This document shows positions 53,697 to 63,600 of a DNA stretch of 64,000 nucleotides, one piece after another (position 1 is the first letter of the stretch; each line of letters starts with the position of its first letter). A program made the translations under genes and the position numbers. Origin of the DNA: Methanohalophilus levihalophilus (lineage in GTDB: Archaea; Halobacteriota; Methanosarcinia; Methanosarcinales; Methanosarcinaceae); NCBI RefSeq assembly GCF_017874375.1, contig NZ_JAGGLK010000001.1:434001-498000 (forward strand). Direction: 5' to 3'. Under the pieces are notes generated by a model. That model was not told the DNA's origin. It saw only the letters and a program-made list of their open reading frames with translations, and did not search any database.

Positions 53697-55567
53697 TGGC
53701 GTTTGAATTTGGAACACCCCTGGCACTGGCAGCTCTTGCGAGCCTTATTCCACTAATTATACTTTACCTGCTGCGCCCTAAACCACTGGTAATTAAGATA
53801 CCTTCCTTGATGTTCCTTATGAGGGTGGAGCAGAAGAAGAGATTCTCTTCAATCAGAAAACTTTTCAGGGACCCGATTTTCCTGATACAATTGCTGGTTT
53901 TAATATTGCTTTCAACCGCTGCAGCATCTCCTTTCCTGACATCAGAAGAAGATCTCAGCGGAGAACATACGGTGATAATTATCGATTCGTCGGCGAGTAT
54001 GCAGGTTGATGGTCGTTTTTCTGAAGCAACCCGTCTTGCTGAAGGATACGTAAGCAAGGAAAACACCATTATCCTTGCAAAAAATATTCCGGAAATTGTC
54101 CTTCAGGAAGGAAATTCTGGCGATGCCAAGTCACAACTGGATGAAGTGGAAGCAACTTCCACTGTTGCAGACCTTTCAGCAGCAATATCGGAAGCCATGC
54201 GCATTCTCTCTGAAAGAGGTGGAAGGATAGTTGTGTTATCCGATTTTGGAAGCTGGGATGGAAATGATCCTGTTGAATCCAAGCAGCTTGCTGAATCCTA
54301 TGGTCTTGATGTGGCTTTCATTCCTGTGGGCAGTCCTGCAGACAATATTGGAATCATTGACGGCTGGATCGAGCAGACAGCAAACGGCTATGAATATAAC
54401 TGTATAATCAAGAATTATGACAGTTCAAGAAAAACAGTTAATGTCGATATTCAAGCAGGAGATTATTCGGACAGGGTTTCACTTAGTATACAGGGAAGAG
54501 ATACGGAAGCATTTAAGCTCAGCAATCTCGGAACCGGAATTACGGAAATCAGTATATCAAATCAGGATTCTTTCGATGCCGATAATAAAGCCTATGTTTC
54601 AATTCCTACAACCAGTGTGATTCCCTGCCTGATAATTACGGATACCCAGAAATTACCTTCTTCTCTGGCACTTTCCCTGCTTCCGGGAGCAGAGCTCAGT
54701 ACTTCAACAGGAGTACCTTCTGTTTCTGATCTTAATAACTATCGCGTTGTTGTTGTTTCCAGCAAGGATATTGCATTTACAGCCGAGGAAGTTACAAGGC
54801 TCTCAACGTTCCTCAATTCCGAGGGAAATGTTGTTTTTGTTGCAAGTGAATCATTAGATCCAGCTGTGTCTGATAATGTGCAGAAGCTTCTTCCTGTTGA
54901 AATAACTGAAATTGATGAAGACCAGAGAGGGACTGAGGTTGAAGTTACGCAGGAAACACGCCTTACTGACGACATAAAATATGAGGAGATTTCACTGTAT
55001 ACTTATCTAAATTCCACATTGAAGGAAGATGCAGTAGCTGTTGTTACAACCGAAGATGATATTCCTATGCTTGCGTATATGGAAAAAGGCGATGGAATAG
55101 TCCTGTACATCGGTTTCAATGACAGGCTGGAAGAACCTGTCTGGAATAATTTCCATAACCTGCCTGAATATCCGGTTATGTGGGCTCGTATCCTTGCATG
55201 GCTTGGCGGAGCCGGTGATATCGGGGACTATAACCTTGAAACCGGAACTGTGACTCCACTTACCGGAGAACGTAATGTCCTGACACCTTCCGGTACTGTA
55301 ACCACAAATCGCGTTTATTTCGAGGAAACAGGGATTTACGAAATTGGTAGCAATTCAATTGCTGTTAACCTCTATAGCGACCCTGAATCGGATACAACTG
55401 TTGATCCGGATGAATTGGTTGAGCGATCTATGACCACCGATGAACCAAGAGTTGTGAGAGAAACAACATACACATCTGAGAATCATCTTGAGGATTACCT
55501 GATTGCAATCGTTATTCTGCTTGCAATAATTGAAATTCTTATTATCAGGAAGAGAGGTGAACTCTAA
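53696..55567 (+). CDS. BatA-type membrane protein with VWA domain
   Basis: 623 aa. N-terminal BatA helices (LALAALASLIPLIILYLLRP, then IFLIQLLVLILLSTAAA), a VWA domain with intact MIDAS VIIDSSASMQVDG (about residue 98), a beta-rich external region and a final helix LIAIVILLAIIEILII. Aerotolerance-operon family; likely an external sensor/scaffold tied to MoxR. Overlaps the next gene (TAATG). Confidence 0.88.
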   Translation: MAFEFGTPLALAALASLIPLIILYLLRPKPLVIKIPSLMFLMRVEQKKRFSSIRKLFRDPIFLIQLLVLILLSTAAASPFLTSEEDLSGEHTVIIIDSSASMQVDGRFSEATRLAEGYVSKENTIILAKNIPEIVLQEGNSGDAKSQLDEVEATSTVADLSAAISEAMRILSERGGRIVVLSDFGSWDGNDPVESKQLAESYGLDVAFIPVGSPADNIGIIDGWIEQTANGYEYNCIIKNYDSSRKTVNVDIQAGDYSDRVSLSIQGRDTEAFKLSNLGTGITEISISNQDSFDADNKAYVSIPTTSVIPCLIITDTQKLPSSLALSLLPGAELSTSTGVPSVSDLNNYRVVVVSSKDIAFTAEEVTRLSTFLNSEGNVVFVASESLDPAVSDNVQKLLPVEITEIDEDQRGTEVEVTQETRLTDDIKYEEISLYTYLNSTLKEDAVAVVTTEDDIPMLAYMEKGDGIVLYIGFNDRLEEPVWNNFHNLPEYPVMWARILAWLGGAGDIGDYNLETGTVTPLTGERNVLTPSGTVTTNRVYFEETGIYEIGSNSIAVNLYSDPESDTTVDPDELVERSMTTDEPRVVRETTYTSENHLEDYLIAIVILLAIIEILIIRKRGEL

Positions 55568-58068
55568 TGGTTTCCTTTGAGAATCCGCTTTTGCTTTTAC
55601 TCATAATCCCGGTAGTAGCCGGAGCAATTTATTTTGTGATGAAAGGTGGCAAGAGAAGCCTTATACTTTCCCGCATGATAGTACTTTCCCTGCTTGTGGT
55701 TGCCATTGCAGGGCCATATACATTCATCAGTGAGGTTACACAGGAAGAAAATCCACAGCTTGTCATTATTTCGGATAATACGGATAGTATGCAGCTCTTT
55801 GAAAAAGAAGTAGGAGACGAAATGTATGAAAGTCTTACAGCCAAAACCCCTACAACCTTCATTGAGATTGACGGGGATCGGACACCTCTGGGCGATGCAA
55901 TTATGCAGTATTCCACCGGAGACAGGCAAATTGTTCTTGTAACCGATGGTAACAGCAATTATGGTGCGGATCTCGAAGAAGCATTTGAAGTTGCAAAAGA
56001 AACCGATACAACGGTATATGCTATTGTTCCTGAGCTCATGTACAATGATCTCAGCGTTAAGGTCGAAGGGGATAAAACAGCAGTACAGGGTAATGAATAC
56101 AGGTTCAACCTTATTATCGAGCAGGCGGAAGAAGAATTTACAGAATATGATTTTTCGGTTTATGCAGACGACATCCTGATAAGAGGAGGTTCCAGATCAC
56201 AGTCTGAAAGACAAAATACTCTTTCAGTTACCCACACATTCAATACCCTCGGTGCTCATACCCTGCGTGTTGAACTGGATCCAAAAGACGAAGATTTTGA
56301 TAGCATAAACAACGAGTTCTACAAGGCAATTTACGTTGTTCCACGTCCTGAAATTCAATATGTTACCGATGAAACGGATGCTCCGCTTTCAGAGATTGTC
56401 TTCAACCTCTATGATGCATCCTATTCCTCAGGTTTAAAAGACCTGGATACTGAAAAAGCAGTAATTATTGACAACATACCTGCAACCCGCCTTTCAGAGC
56501 AGGATGTAGCCAAATTGACAGATTTTGTTTCCAACGGTGGCGGTTTGGTTGTTGTAGGTGGGGAACGCTCCTATGAATATGGGGATTACCTGAATTCCTC
56601 ATTTGAAACACTTTTGCCGGTAACCTCGGAGCCAACTGAATGGAGAGGTGGTAGAAACATTGTCTTGTTGTTAGATGTTTCAAATAGTTTTGGACAAGGA
56701 GATGTCATTGGAAAAACAGGAGAAACAACATCATTTCCATTCTTTGAAGATATTCTTGGAAACGCAGTCAAAGTTATAGAAGATGAAGATCTGCGGGATT
56801 CATACGCTGGAGTTATAGCGTTTGGAACAGATTCAAAGGAAATTTCTGATGGATTGATATATTTGGGTTCATTTTCTAACGTTGAATTCCTTTCAGAAGA
56901 AATATCAAAACTGACACCTTCAGAAAATTTTCAAACCACTGGTCTTGATTCTTCATTAGAGGATGCAGAAGATTGGCTCCAAAATGAAGTCGGAACAAAA
57001 GATATAATCATTATTTCCGATGGTGGAATAAGAGACAGGTATGATGAAAGCTTAATAATAGCAGAAGAGCTTAAAAAATTAGATGTTAATTTTTATTTTG
57101 TACACATTGCAACTACAAGACAGCAAGATGCATACGATGTTGATGACGTAGCTTTTGCACAAAAGTTTATCCAAAACATTGAAGGTAGTACTAAAAATTA
57201 CTTTTATCTTGAACATGGAGAGCGTGCTAACTTTGACTTTGATGATAACATTGAAGAACAACCTGAAGAAGACCCAGAAGAAACAGCATCTTCATGGGAA
57301 CTTTTCGAGTTGAACCCAACTCACTTCATCACAGATCAGACTGCAGTTTCTGCGAATATCACAGGATATAATGATGTAACACCAAAACCCGGTGCTGACA
57401 GAATAATTGTTGCTTCAAATGGAAAACCAGTGCTAACTACATGGAGATACGGGCTTGGAAGGGTTGTAACAATTACCACAGACAATGGAAAGGGCGGTAC
57501 AACTCTCTGGAGTCCTCAAATGTATTCAGGAAACAACTCCCAGCTGGTCTCTGCTTCAATAAACTGGGCAATTGCCGATCCGCAGGTTAAGGAAGGAGCC
57601 GTTGTGCAGGGAGAGGATACATGGCTTGGCATTCCAGCAGCTTTGACACTCACGATGTATGATGAAGGTACACCAAAGCTCAGCTACAGAGGCAATGATC
57701 TTGAACTTTCCCTGATAAGTCAAGATACATATGAAGCAAGCATTGATCCTTCGACCATTGGAGTTCATAGTGTTTCAGGATATCCAATTGCTGTAAACTA
57801 TGGAATTGAGTATCGCGATGTTGGTGTCAACGAAGAACTTGAGAAATATGTGGTAAGCAGTGGTGGAAAGGTCTATGCCGAAAATGAGGCAAAAGCTCTC
57901 CTCCTGAGTGATGCACGAGAAAATTCCTACAAACCAAGGCTCACACAGGTTAGCCAGAAAATGAACTACATCCTTGCAGCCTTGCTATTATTCCTTCTTG
58001 AAGTATGCTTAAGAAGAGGCAGAGAGATAATTGAAGCAAATAGGAAAGAGAAGGAATCTGAAAAATGA
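55567..58068 (+). CDS. Large membrane protein with two VWA-like domains and a glutamine-amidotransferase-like region
   Basis: 833 aa. Two N-terminal helices (LLLLLIIPVVAGAIYFVM, SRMIVLSLLVVAIAG), a VWA-like segment VIISDNTDSMQ, an amidotransferase-like loop DFVSNGGGLVVVGGE, a second VWA (IVLLLDVSNSFGQG ... IIIISDGGIRDRY) and a C-terminal helix ILAALLLFLLEVCL. Codon use from about 56650 to 57300, the second VWA, is visibly more AT-rich than the flanks, suggesting separate history. It completes the MoxR operon. Confidence 0.85.
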   Translation: MVSFENPLLLLLIIPVVAGAIYFVMKGGKRSLILSRMIVLSLLVVAIAGPYTFISEVTQEENPQLVIISDNTDSMQLFEKEVGDEMYESLTAKTPTTFIEIDGDRTPLGDAIMQYSTGDRQIVLVTDGNSNYGADLEEAFEVAKETDTTVYAIVPELMYNDLSVKVEGDKTAVQGNEYRFNLIIEQAEEEFTEYDFSVYADDILIRGGSRSQSERQNTLSVTHTFNTLGAHTLRVELDPKDEDFDSINNEFYKAIYVVPRPEIQYVTDETDAPLSEIVFNLYDASYSSGLKDLDTEKAVIIDNIPATRLSEQDVAKLTDFVSNGGGLVVVGGERSYEYGDYLNSSFETLLPVTSEPTEWRGGRNIVLLLDVSNSFGQGDVIGKTGETTSFPFFEDILGNAVKVIEDEDLRDSYAGVIAFGTDSKEISDGLIYLGSFSNVEFLSEEISKLTPSENFQTTGLDSSLEDAEDWLQNEVGTKDIIIISDGGIRDRYDESLIIAEELKKLDVNFYFVHIATTRQQDAYDVDDVAFAQKFIQNIEGSTKNYFYLEHGERANFDFDDNIEEQPEEDPEETASSWELFELNPTHFITDQTAVSANITGYNDVTPKPGADRIIVASNGKPVLTTWRYGLGRVVTITTDNGKGGTTLWSPQMYSGNNSQLVSASINWAIADPQVKEGAVVQGEDTWLGIPAALTLTMYDEGTPKLSYRGNDLELSLISQDTYEASIDPSTIGVHSVSGYPIAVNYGIEYRDVGVNEELEKYVVSSGGKVYAENEAKALLLSDARENSYKPRLTQVSQKMNYILAALLLFLLEVCLRRGREIIEANRKEKESEK

Positions 58069-58091
58069 TCTGAAAACATGGAGGTAAAAAC

Positions 58092-58448
58092 ATCATAAAC
58101 GGTTACACGTATCTGGCAGCAGCCATTTTCTTTGAAATATGTGGAACTACCTGCATGAAATTTTCAGATGGATATGCAAATTTAATTCCCACAATTTTAA
58201 TTTTTGTTTTCTATGGAATCAGTTTCAGCATATTTCCCATTGCACTGAAAACTATTGATGTGAGCATAGCCTATGCCATCTGGTCTGGTGTGGGAACCGC
58301 AGCAATAACAGTCATCGGGATTTACTATTTTAAAGAGCCGGCAACTGCAGTCAAAATGGTATCTATTTTTGTGGTAATGCTGGGGGTTGCTGGACTTAAC
58401 CTCAGTGACAAGCTGGCTTTAATGTACAAAAGCCGGAGGCAAACATGA
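58092..58448 (+). CDS. SMR-family transporter, first of a tandem pair, non-standard start
   Basis: Small multidrug resistance subunit of four helices. The frame is open from just after the TGA at 58071-58073, but it contains no ATG/GTG/TTG before residue 22; aligned with the next gene (ATG ATA ACA GGT TAT), the start position reads ATC ATA AAC GGT TAC. GGAGGT precedes it by 7 bases. The essential glutamate (FFEICGTTC) is upstream of the first ATG (58155), so a start there would destroy function. The start is uncertain: ATC at 58092 or ATA at 58095. It overlaps the second SMR by 4 bases. Confidence 0.7.
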   Translation: MINGYTYLAAAIFFEICGTTCMKFSDGYANLIPTILIFVFYGISFSIFPIALKTIDVSIAYAIWSGVGTAAITVIGIYYFKEPATAVKMVSIFVVMLGVAGLNLSDKLALMYKSRRQT

Positions 58449-58774
58449 TAACAGGTTATATGTATCTTGCAGCAGCCATTTTTTTTGAGCTATGCGGAAC
58501 GACCTGCATGAAAGTTTCGGAAGGGTACAAAAATAAACTGGCTACGGTATTGATTTTTGTTTTTTATGGAATCAGTTTCAGTATCTTTCCTCTTGCTTTA
58601 CAAACCATTGATGTAAGTATTGCCTATGCAATCTGGTCCGGTGTGGGAACTGCAGCAATAACAGTCATAGGAATTTATTATTTTAAAGAGCCAGCAACTG
58701 CAATCAAAATGATATCTATTTTCGTGGTAATGCTGGGAGTCGCAGGGCTCAACCTGAGCGATAAACTGGCTTAA
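58445..58774 (+). CDS. SMR-family transporter, second of a tandem pair
   Basis: 109 aa, four helices, glutamate in FFELCGTTCMK (about residue 15), GYLLFV-like block IPLALQTIDVSIAYAIW and WSGVGTAAITVIGIYYF. Very similar to the preceding subunit, so the two probably form a heterodimer of the EbrAB kind. Substrate may be cationic compounds or small amines/betaine-like solutes; not decided by sequence. Confidence 0.9.
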   Translation: MITGYMYLAAAIFFELCGTTCMKVSEGYKNKLATVLIFVFYGISFSIFPLALQTIDVSIAYAIWSGVGTAAITVIGIYYFKEPATAIKMISIFVVMLGVAGLNLSDKLA

Positions 58775-58912
58775 ACAACCTTAAAAGGAAAAAGTAAGGG
58801 GTATTATTCCCCTGAAATATATCTGCAGTAGTTTGTAATATCTGGAAGCTTTGATATTGCATAGCTTTCAGCATCCTGCTTATTGATAGTTTGGGCTATA
58901 TACTTGGAGCGG
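58772..58912 (-). pseudogene. Decayed copy of the argG 3' end and terminator
   Basis: The minus strand encodes INKQDAESYAISKLPDITNYC then RYISGE and TAA, matching the ArgG C-terminus ([28 protein letters not shown]). The adjoining sequence, including the GGGG/CCCC hairpin and T-rich tail, also matches the argG 3' flank at 59350-59400. No full gene remains. The fragment and the true argG end are direct repeats flanking the small gene at 59010. Confidence 0.7.
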
Positions 58913-58930
58913 TGATAGAAACCTTAATAA

Positions 58931-58984
58931 ATGATTAATCATTATAGATGTGTGCAATGATTAATCGTGATAAATAATCATTAA
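58931..58984. promoter_or_regulatory. Repeated ATGATTAATC palindromes, operator-like
   Basis: A perfect palindrome ATGATTAATCAT at 58931-58942, a near copy ATGATTAATCGT at 58957-58968 (26 bases on) and a half match AATAATCATTAA at 58974-58985. They lie 30-80 bases before the ATG at 59010. Repeated, evenly spaced palindromes suggest a repressor or activator site. Confidence 0.5.
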
Positions 58985-59009
58985 ACACTAAAAATGGAGG
59001 TAAACATAA

Positions 59010-59177
59010 ATGGACACATATTACGAAGGAACAATGATGGACGATGAAGACCATATTCTTGAATGGAGAACCGGAGGACTTAGCTCTGATGTCGTTGGTG
59101 CATTCATTGTCACACTTGCAGTGTCCATCACCTTGATGGCCTTCCTCAGACTTACATCTTATGTCAGCTTCTTTTGA
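59010..59177 (+). CDS. 55-residue single-helix membrane protein
   Basis: MDTYYEGTMMDDEDHILEW, an acidic cytoplasmic N-terminus, then one transmembrane helix (VVGAFIVTLAVSITLMAFL) and a short tail YVSFF. RBS ATGGAGG before the ATG, an operator-like region upstream and an intrinsic terminator just downstream support a real expressed gene. Family not recognised. Too short for usual gene callers. Confidence 0.65.
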   Translation: MDTYYEGTMMDDEDHILEWRTGGLSSDVVGAFIVTLAVSITLMAFLRLTSYVSFF

Positions 59178-59189
59178 ATCGAGGAAAAG

Positions 59190-59226
59190 TTCCGGTTCGC
59201 CGGAAACTCCGTTCTTTTTTCTTTTA
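59190..59226 (+). terminator. Intrinsic terminator with TTCG tetraloop
   Basis: TTCCGG-TTCG-CCGGAA is followed by a T-rich tract from 59211. Textbook stem-loop plus T-run, 12 bases after the small protein's stop codon. Confidence 0.75.
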
Positions 59227-59361
59227 TCTTAGTCTCTTTAAATTTTCTTGAAATCGGTAGAAATAACATCGTTTCAAAAGGAACATCTACGGTAATTAAA
59301 ACGATTCTTGTTTGTAAAAATTATGAAGCTTCAAGGCTTAGCCTCAGCAGTAAATAACCTT

Positions 59362-59396
59362 AAACAAAAAAAGATGGGAAGGGGAATTATTCCCCT
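59362..59396 (-). terminator. argG terminator hairpin
   Basis: AGGGGAAT and ATTCCCCT (59380-59396) form a short hairpin overlapping the argG stop codon; on the minus strand a T-run follows (the complement of the A-rich 59363-59372). A copy of this structure occurs at the argG relic, near 58797. Confidence 0.55.
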
Positions 59397-60571
59397 GAAA
59401 TAAACCTGCGATAGTGTCTTGCCTGGAAACCGTGGTATTTTGCATACCCTTCGGCATCCTGCTGGTTGATAGACTGGCTATCAAAGGAAACAAGTTCTTC
59501 TGAATAGAGAGCAAACGGGGAAGTGCGTGCCATCACGTATGCATTACCCTTGTAAAGCTCGATGGTTACGGTTCCTGTAACTCTATGTTGTGTGTTATCA
59601 ATAAAAGCATTGAGGTCATCGAAGAGCGGCTCATCCACAAGACCATAGTATGCAAGCTCTGACCATTCAGAATCAACATGGGCTTTGAACTTCAATTCAG
59701 ATCTTGTGAGTACAAGCTTTTCAAGATCCTTGTGGGCTGTGAGCAATACTGTTGCTGCAGGGTGTTCGTAATTCTCACGAGCTTTCAGACCGAGAATCCT
59801 GTCTTCAATCATATCAGTGCGACCCACACCATGACTGCCGGCAATGTGGTTAAGTCTCTCAATCAGGTCAACGCCGTTCATGAGTTCCCCGTCAATGGAT
59901 ACTGGAACACCATCTTCGAAGCCGATTTCGATTAACTGGGCATCAGGAGCCAATGCGGGATCAACAGTCCACTTATATATTTCTTCAGGTGGGATGTAAC
60001 CAGGATCTTCAAGTTTGCCACCCTCAATACTCCTGCTCCAGAGATTCTCATCAATGCTCCATGGCTTTTCAGTAGTAACCGTTACAGGAATATTGTGCTC
60101 TTTTGCGTAGTTAATTTCCCATTCACGGGTTAAGTTCATCTCGCGCATTGGAGCGATGACTTCCATGTCAGTTAGCCTGAATATTGCTTCAAAGCGAAGC
60201 TGGTCATTACCTTTACCTGTGCATCCGTGTGCAAGGACATTTGCTCCTTCTTTCTCGGCAATCTCAACAACCTTGCGGGCAATCAGAGGTCTTGCAATGG
60301 ATGTACCCATCACATAGCCTTCATAGTCACCATTTGCCTTGATAAGCGGGAAAAGATACTCATTAACAAATTCTTCCCGGACATCAAGGGTATAGTGCTT
60401 ATCACTGATTTTCTTCGCTTTATCCTCAGCCTGTTTTACGTCTTCTGCAGGCTGGCCGACATCGACTGCCACAGTGATAACTTCATCACATTGGTATTTT
60501 TCCTTAAGAATTGGAATACAAATGGAAGTATCCAGTCCTCCGGAATATGCAAGTACAGCTTTCTTTACCAT
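59387..60571 (-). CDS. argG: Argininosuccinate synthase
   Basis: 394 aa. ATP-pyrophosphatase motif [15 protein letters not shown] at the N-terminus, [20 protein letters not shown] and C-terminal YRRFISGE. It joins citrulline and aspartate in arginine synthesis. Encoded 46 bases downstream of carB, which supplies carbamoyl phosphate for citrulline; carA-carB-argG form an operon on the minus strand. Confidence 0.95.
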   Translation of the reverse strand: MVKKAVLAYSGGLDTSICIPILKEKYQCDEVITVAVDVGQPAEDVKQAEDKAKKISDKHYTLDVREEFVNEYLFPLIKANGDYEGYVMGTSIARPLIARKVVEIAEKEGANVLAHGCTGKGNDQLRFEAIFRLTDMEVIAPMREMNLTREWEINYAKEHNIPVTVTTEKPWSIDENLWSRSIEGGKLEDPGYIPPEEIYKWTVDPALAPDAQLIEIGFEDGVPVSIDGELMNGVDLIERLNHIAGSHGVGRTDMIEDRILGLKARENYEHPAATVLLTAHKDLEKLVLTRSELKFKAHVDSEWSELAYYGLVDEPLFDDLNAFIDNTQHRVTGTVTIELYKGNAYVMARTSPFALYSEELVSFDSQSINQQDAEGYAKYHGFQARHYRRFISGE

Positions 60572-60617
60572 ATTTGGTCCCTCTGGTAGATAAAATGAAT
60601 AAAATTACAGCAGGACT

Positions 60618-63600
60618 TTACTCCTGCTGGAGCACTTCTTCATGATACTCATTGATGGATTTGATAGTTACCTTGTCACTCTTCATTGAAGAGATTGCTT
60701 CAACCGCTGCTTTTGCAGCCTGAATTGTGGTAATGTAAGGCACCTGATAATCCACTGCAGCACGACGAATATGGTATCCGTCCCTGCGTGACTGTCTGGA
60801 AGTCGGGGTGTTAATAATCAGAGCTACGTCACCACGACGGAGCATGTCAATTACATTCGGGCTGCCTTCATGCACTTTTTGTACGGCTTCCATAGCAACC
60901 CCGGCTTCTCCTAAATAGCGGGCAGTGTCTCTTGTTCCCATAAGATTGAAGCCCATGAATTGCAGTTTCCTTGCTACTTCCACAAACTCTTCCTTGTCAG
61001 CATCTTTTATGGAAATAAACACTGTTCCTGTTAACGGGAGCAGGTTGTCAGCACTCAATTGCGCTTTGAAGAATGCACGGCCAAAGTTGTAGTCAATTCC
61101 CATTACTTCCCCGGTACTCTTCATCTCAGGTCCAAGCACAGGGTCTGCTCCGGGAAGCTTGTCGAATGGGAGCAATACTTCCTTAACGGAATAATAATCA
61201 AGTGACGGTTCCTTCTCCTGAAGGTATCCGAGATCTTTAAGGGAATGGCCAATAATAACCTGGGCTGCAATCTTTGCAAGAGGCAAGCCTGAAGCTTTTG
61301 ATACAAACGGAATTGTTCTGCTTGACCTCGGGTTCGCTTCAAGCACATAGACGATGCCGTCCTTTGTAGCCATCTGGAGGTTAATGAGACCTTTAACTTC
61401 AAGTGCAAGCGCAATCTTACGCGTGTAATCCCTGACAATTTCAAGAATGTCCTCGGGAAGATCGTAAGGTGGAATCACACAGGCCGAATCACCGGAGTGC
61501 ACACCAGCTTCTTCAATGTGCTCCATGATTGCACCAATCAGGACATCCTTGCCGTCGGAAACCGCATCTACATCAATCTCAATTGCACCTTCAAGGAAGT
61601 CATCAATCAAAATCGGGTGTTCAGGGGACACGCGTACAGCTTCTACCATGTAGCGCTGGAGATCTGCGTCATCATAGACAATTTCCATTGCCCTGCCACC
61701 AAGTACATATGAAGGCCTTACAAGCACTGGATATCCAATCCTGTTTGCAACATTAATGGCTTCATCTTCAGAGGTTGCATAGCCAGCTTCTGGCTGGTTT
61801 ATGCCCATTTCCTGAAGCATCAGGTTAAACTTCTCCCTGTTTTCTGCAACATCCATATTTTCAGGAGATGTTCCCAAAATCTGTGTAGGAAGATCAGTGC
61901 GACGTTCAAGCTCCTTCTTAAGTGGAAGGGCCAGATTTACGGAAGTCTGTCCACCAAACTGGACCAATACACCATGAGGTTTCTCACGGTCGATGACATT
62001 CATTACATCCTCAAGGGTAAGTGGTTCAAAGAATAGCTTGTCGGATGTATCATAGTCAGTGGAAACCGTTTCGGGGTTGTTGTTGATGATATGTGTTTCA
62101 ATTCCCTCTTCCCTTATTGCACGTACTGCGTGTACGGTACAGTAATCAAACTCAATACCCTGACCGATACGAATTGGACCTGCGCCGAGAATCAGGATTT
62201 TCTTATTGTCAGAGGGCTCACATTCATCCATGGTTTCATAACATGAATAATAGTAAGGAGTTGCAGCAGCAAACTCAGCTGCACAGGTATCTACCATCTT
62301 GTACGTGGCATTAATTCCTGCTTCTCTCCTGATATCATTAATTTCTTCACGGCTTCTTGATGTGAGTTCTGCAATACGGGCATCAGTCAATCCCATCTGC
62401 TTTGCTGTTCTCAGCAGTTCTGAATCAATGGCACCTGAAACAACAAGAGAACTTGCAAGCTTCTTTTCCGTTTCCACAATGTTGCTCATCTTCTCGATGA
62501 AGAAGGGATCAATACCTGAAAGTTCGGATATCTTTTCAATGGAATAGCCTTTCTGCAGGGCATTGTAGATGACATAAAGACGCTCACTGGTTGGGGTCTT
62601 CAATAATGTTACAATCTCTGCATCATCCCATTCATCTACTCCAAGACTCATACCATTTTCAAGGGAACGCACCGCTTTGAGAAGGGATTCCTCAATTGTC
62701 CTTCCAATGGACATTACTTCTCCAGTACTCTTCATGGAAGTGGTAAGTGTTTTGTCAGCAGTTACAAACTTGTCAAAGGGCCAGCGTGGAATCTTTGTTA
62801 CAATGTAGTCAATAGTAGGTTCAAATGAAGCAGGAGTTTTCTTTGTAACATCGTTAGGGATCTCGTCGAGAGTCATACCAACAGCAATCTTTGCTGTTAC
62901 CCTTGCAATCGGATAACCTGTTGCCTTTGACGCAAGAGCTGATGATCTTGATACACGTGGATTGACTTCAACAATCCTGTAGTCCCCATCCTTGGCGGCA
63001 AACTGGATGTTACATCCACCCTCAATATCGAGTTCCCTTATGATCTTGATTGCTGCTGTACGGAGCATCTGGTGTTCCTCATCATTAAGAGTCTGTGAGG
63101 GAGTAACCACCATGGATTCTCCGGTGTGGACACCCATTGGGTCAAGGTTTTCCATGTTACAAATTACAATACATGTATCATTGGAATCACGCATTACTTC
63201 GTACTCGAATTCTATCCAGCCGAGTACACTTTCCTCAATAAGCACCTGGTTAATACGGCTTCGGCGAATACCACGTTCCACAATCTCAAGGAGCTCTTCA
63301 CGTGTGTGGGCAATTCCACCACCTGCTCCTCCAAGAGTGTATGCTGGTCTGATGATAAGTGGAAGGCCGAGTTCGTCTATGAGTTCTTCAGCTTCCTTTA
63401 ATGATGAAATGGCTTTGCTGCGGGGTACTTTCTCACCGATCTTTTCCATGGTTGCTTTGAAAAGCTCCCTGTCTTCGGTGTTTTTAATAGCTTCAAGGGA
63501 AGTTCCAAGCAGTTTTACACCGTATTTGTCAAGTATACCACGCTCTGCCAGTTCACTGGTAACATTGAGACCGGTTTGTCCACCAAGACCTGCAATAATA

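Noticed and set aside
58155-58448. Starting the first SMR gene at its first ATG (58155)
   Set aside because: It would remove the first helix with the essential glutamate; the homologous frame clearly begins about 20 codons earlier.
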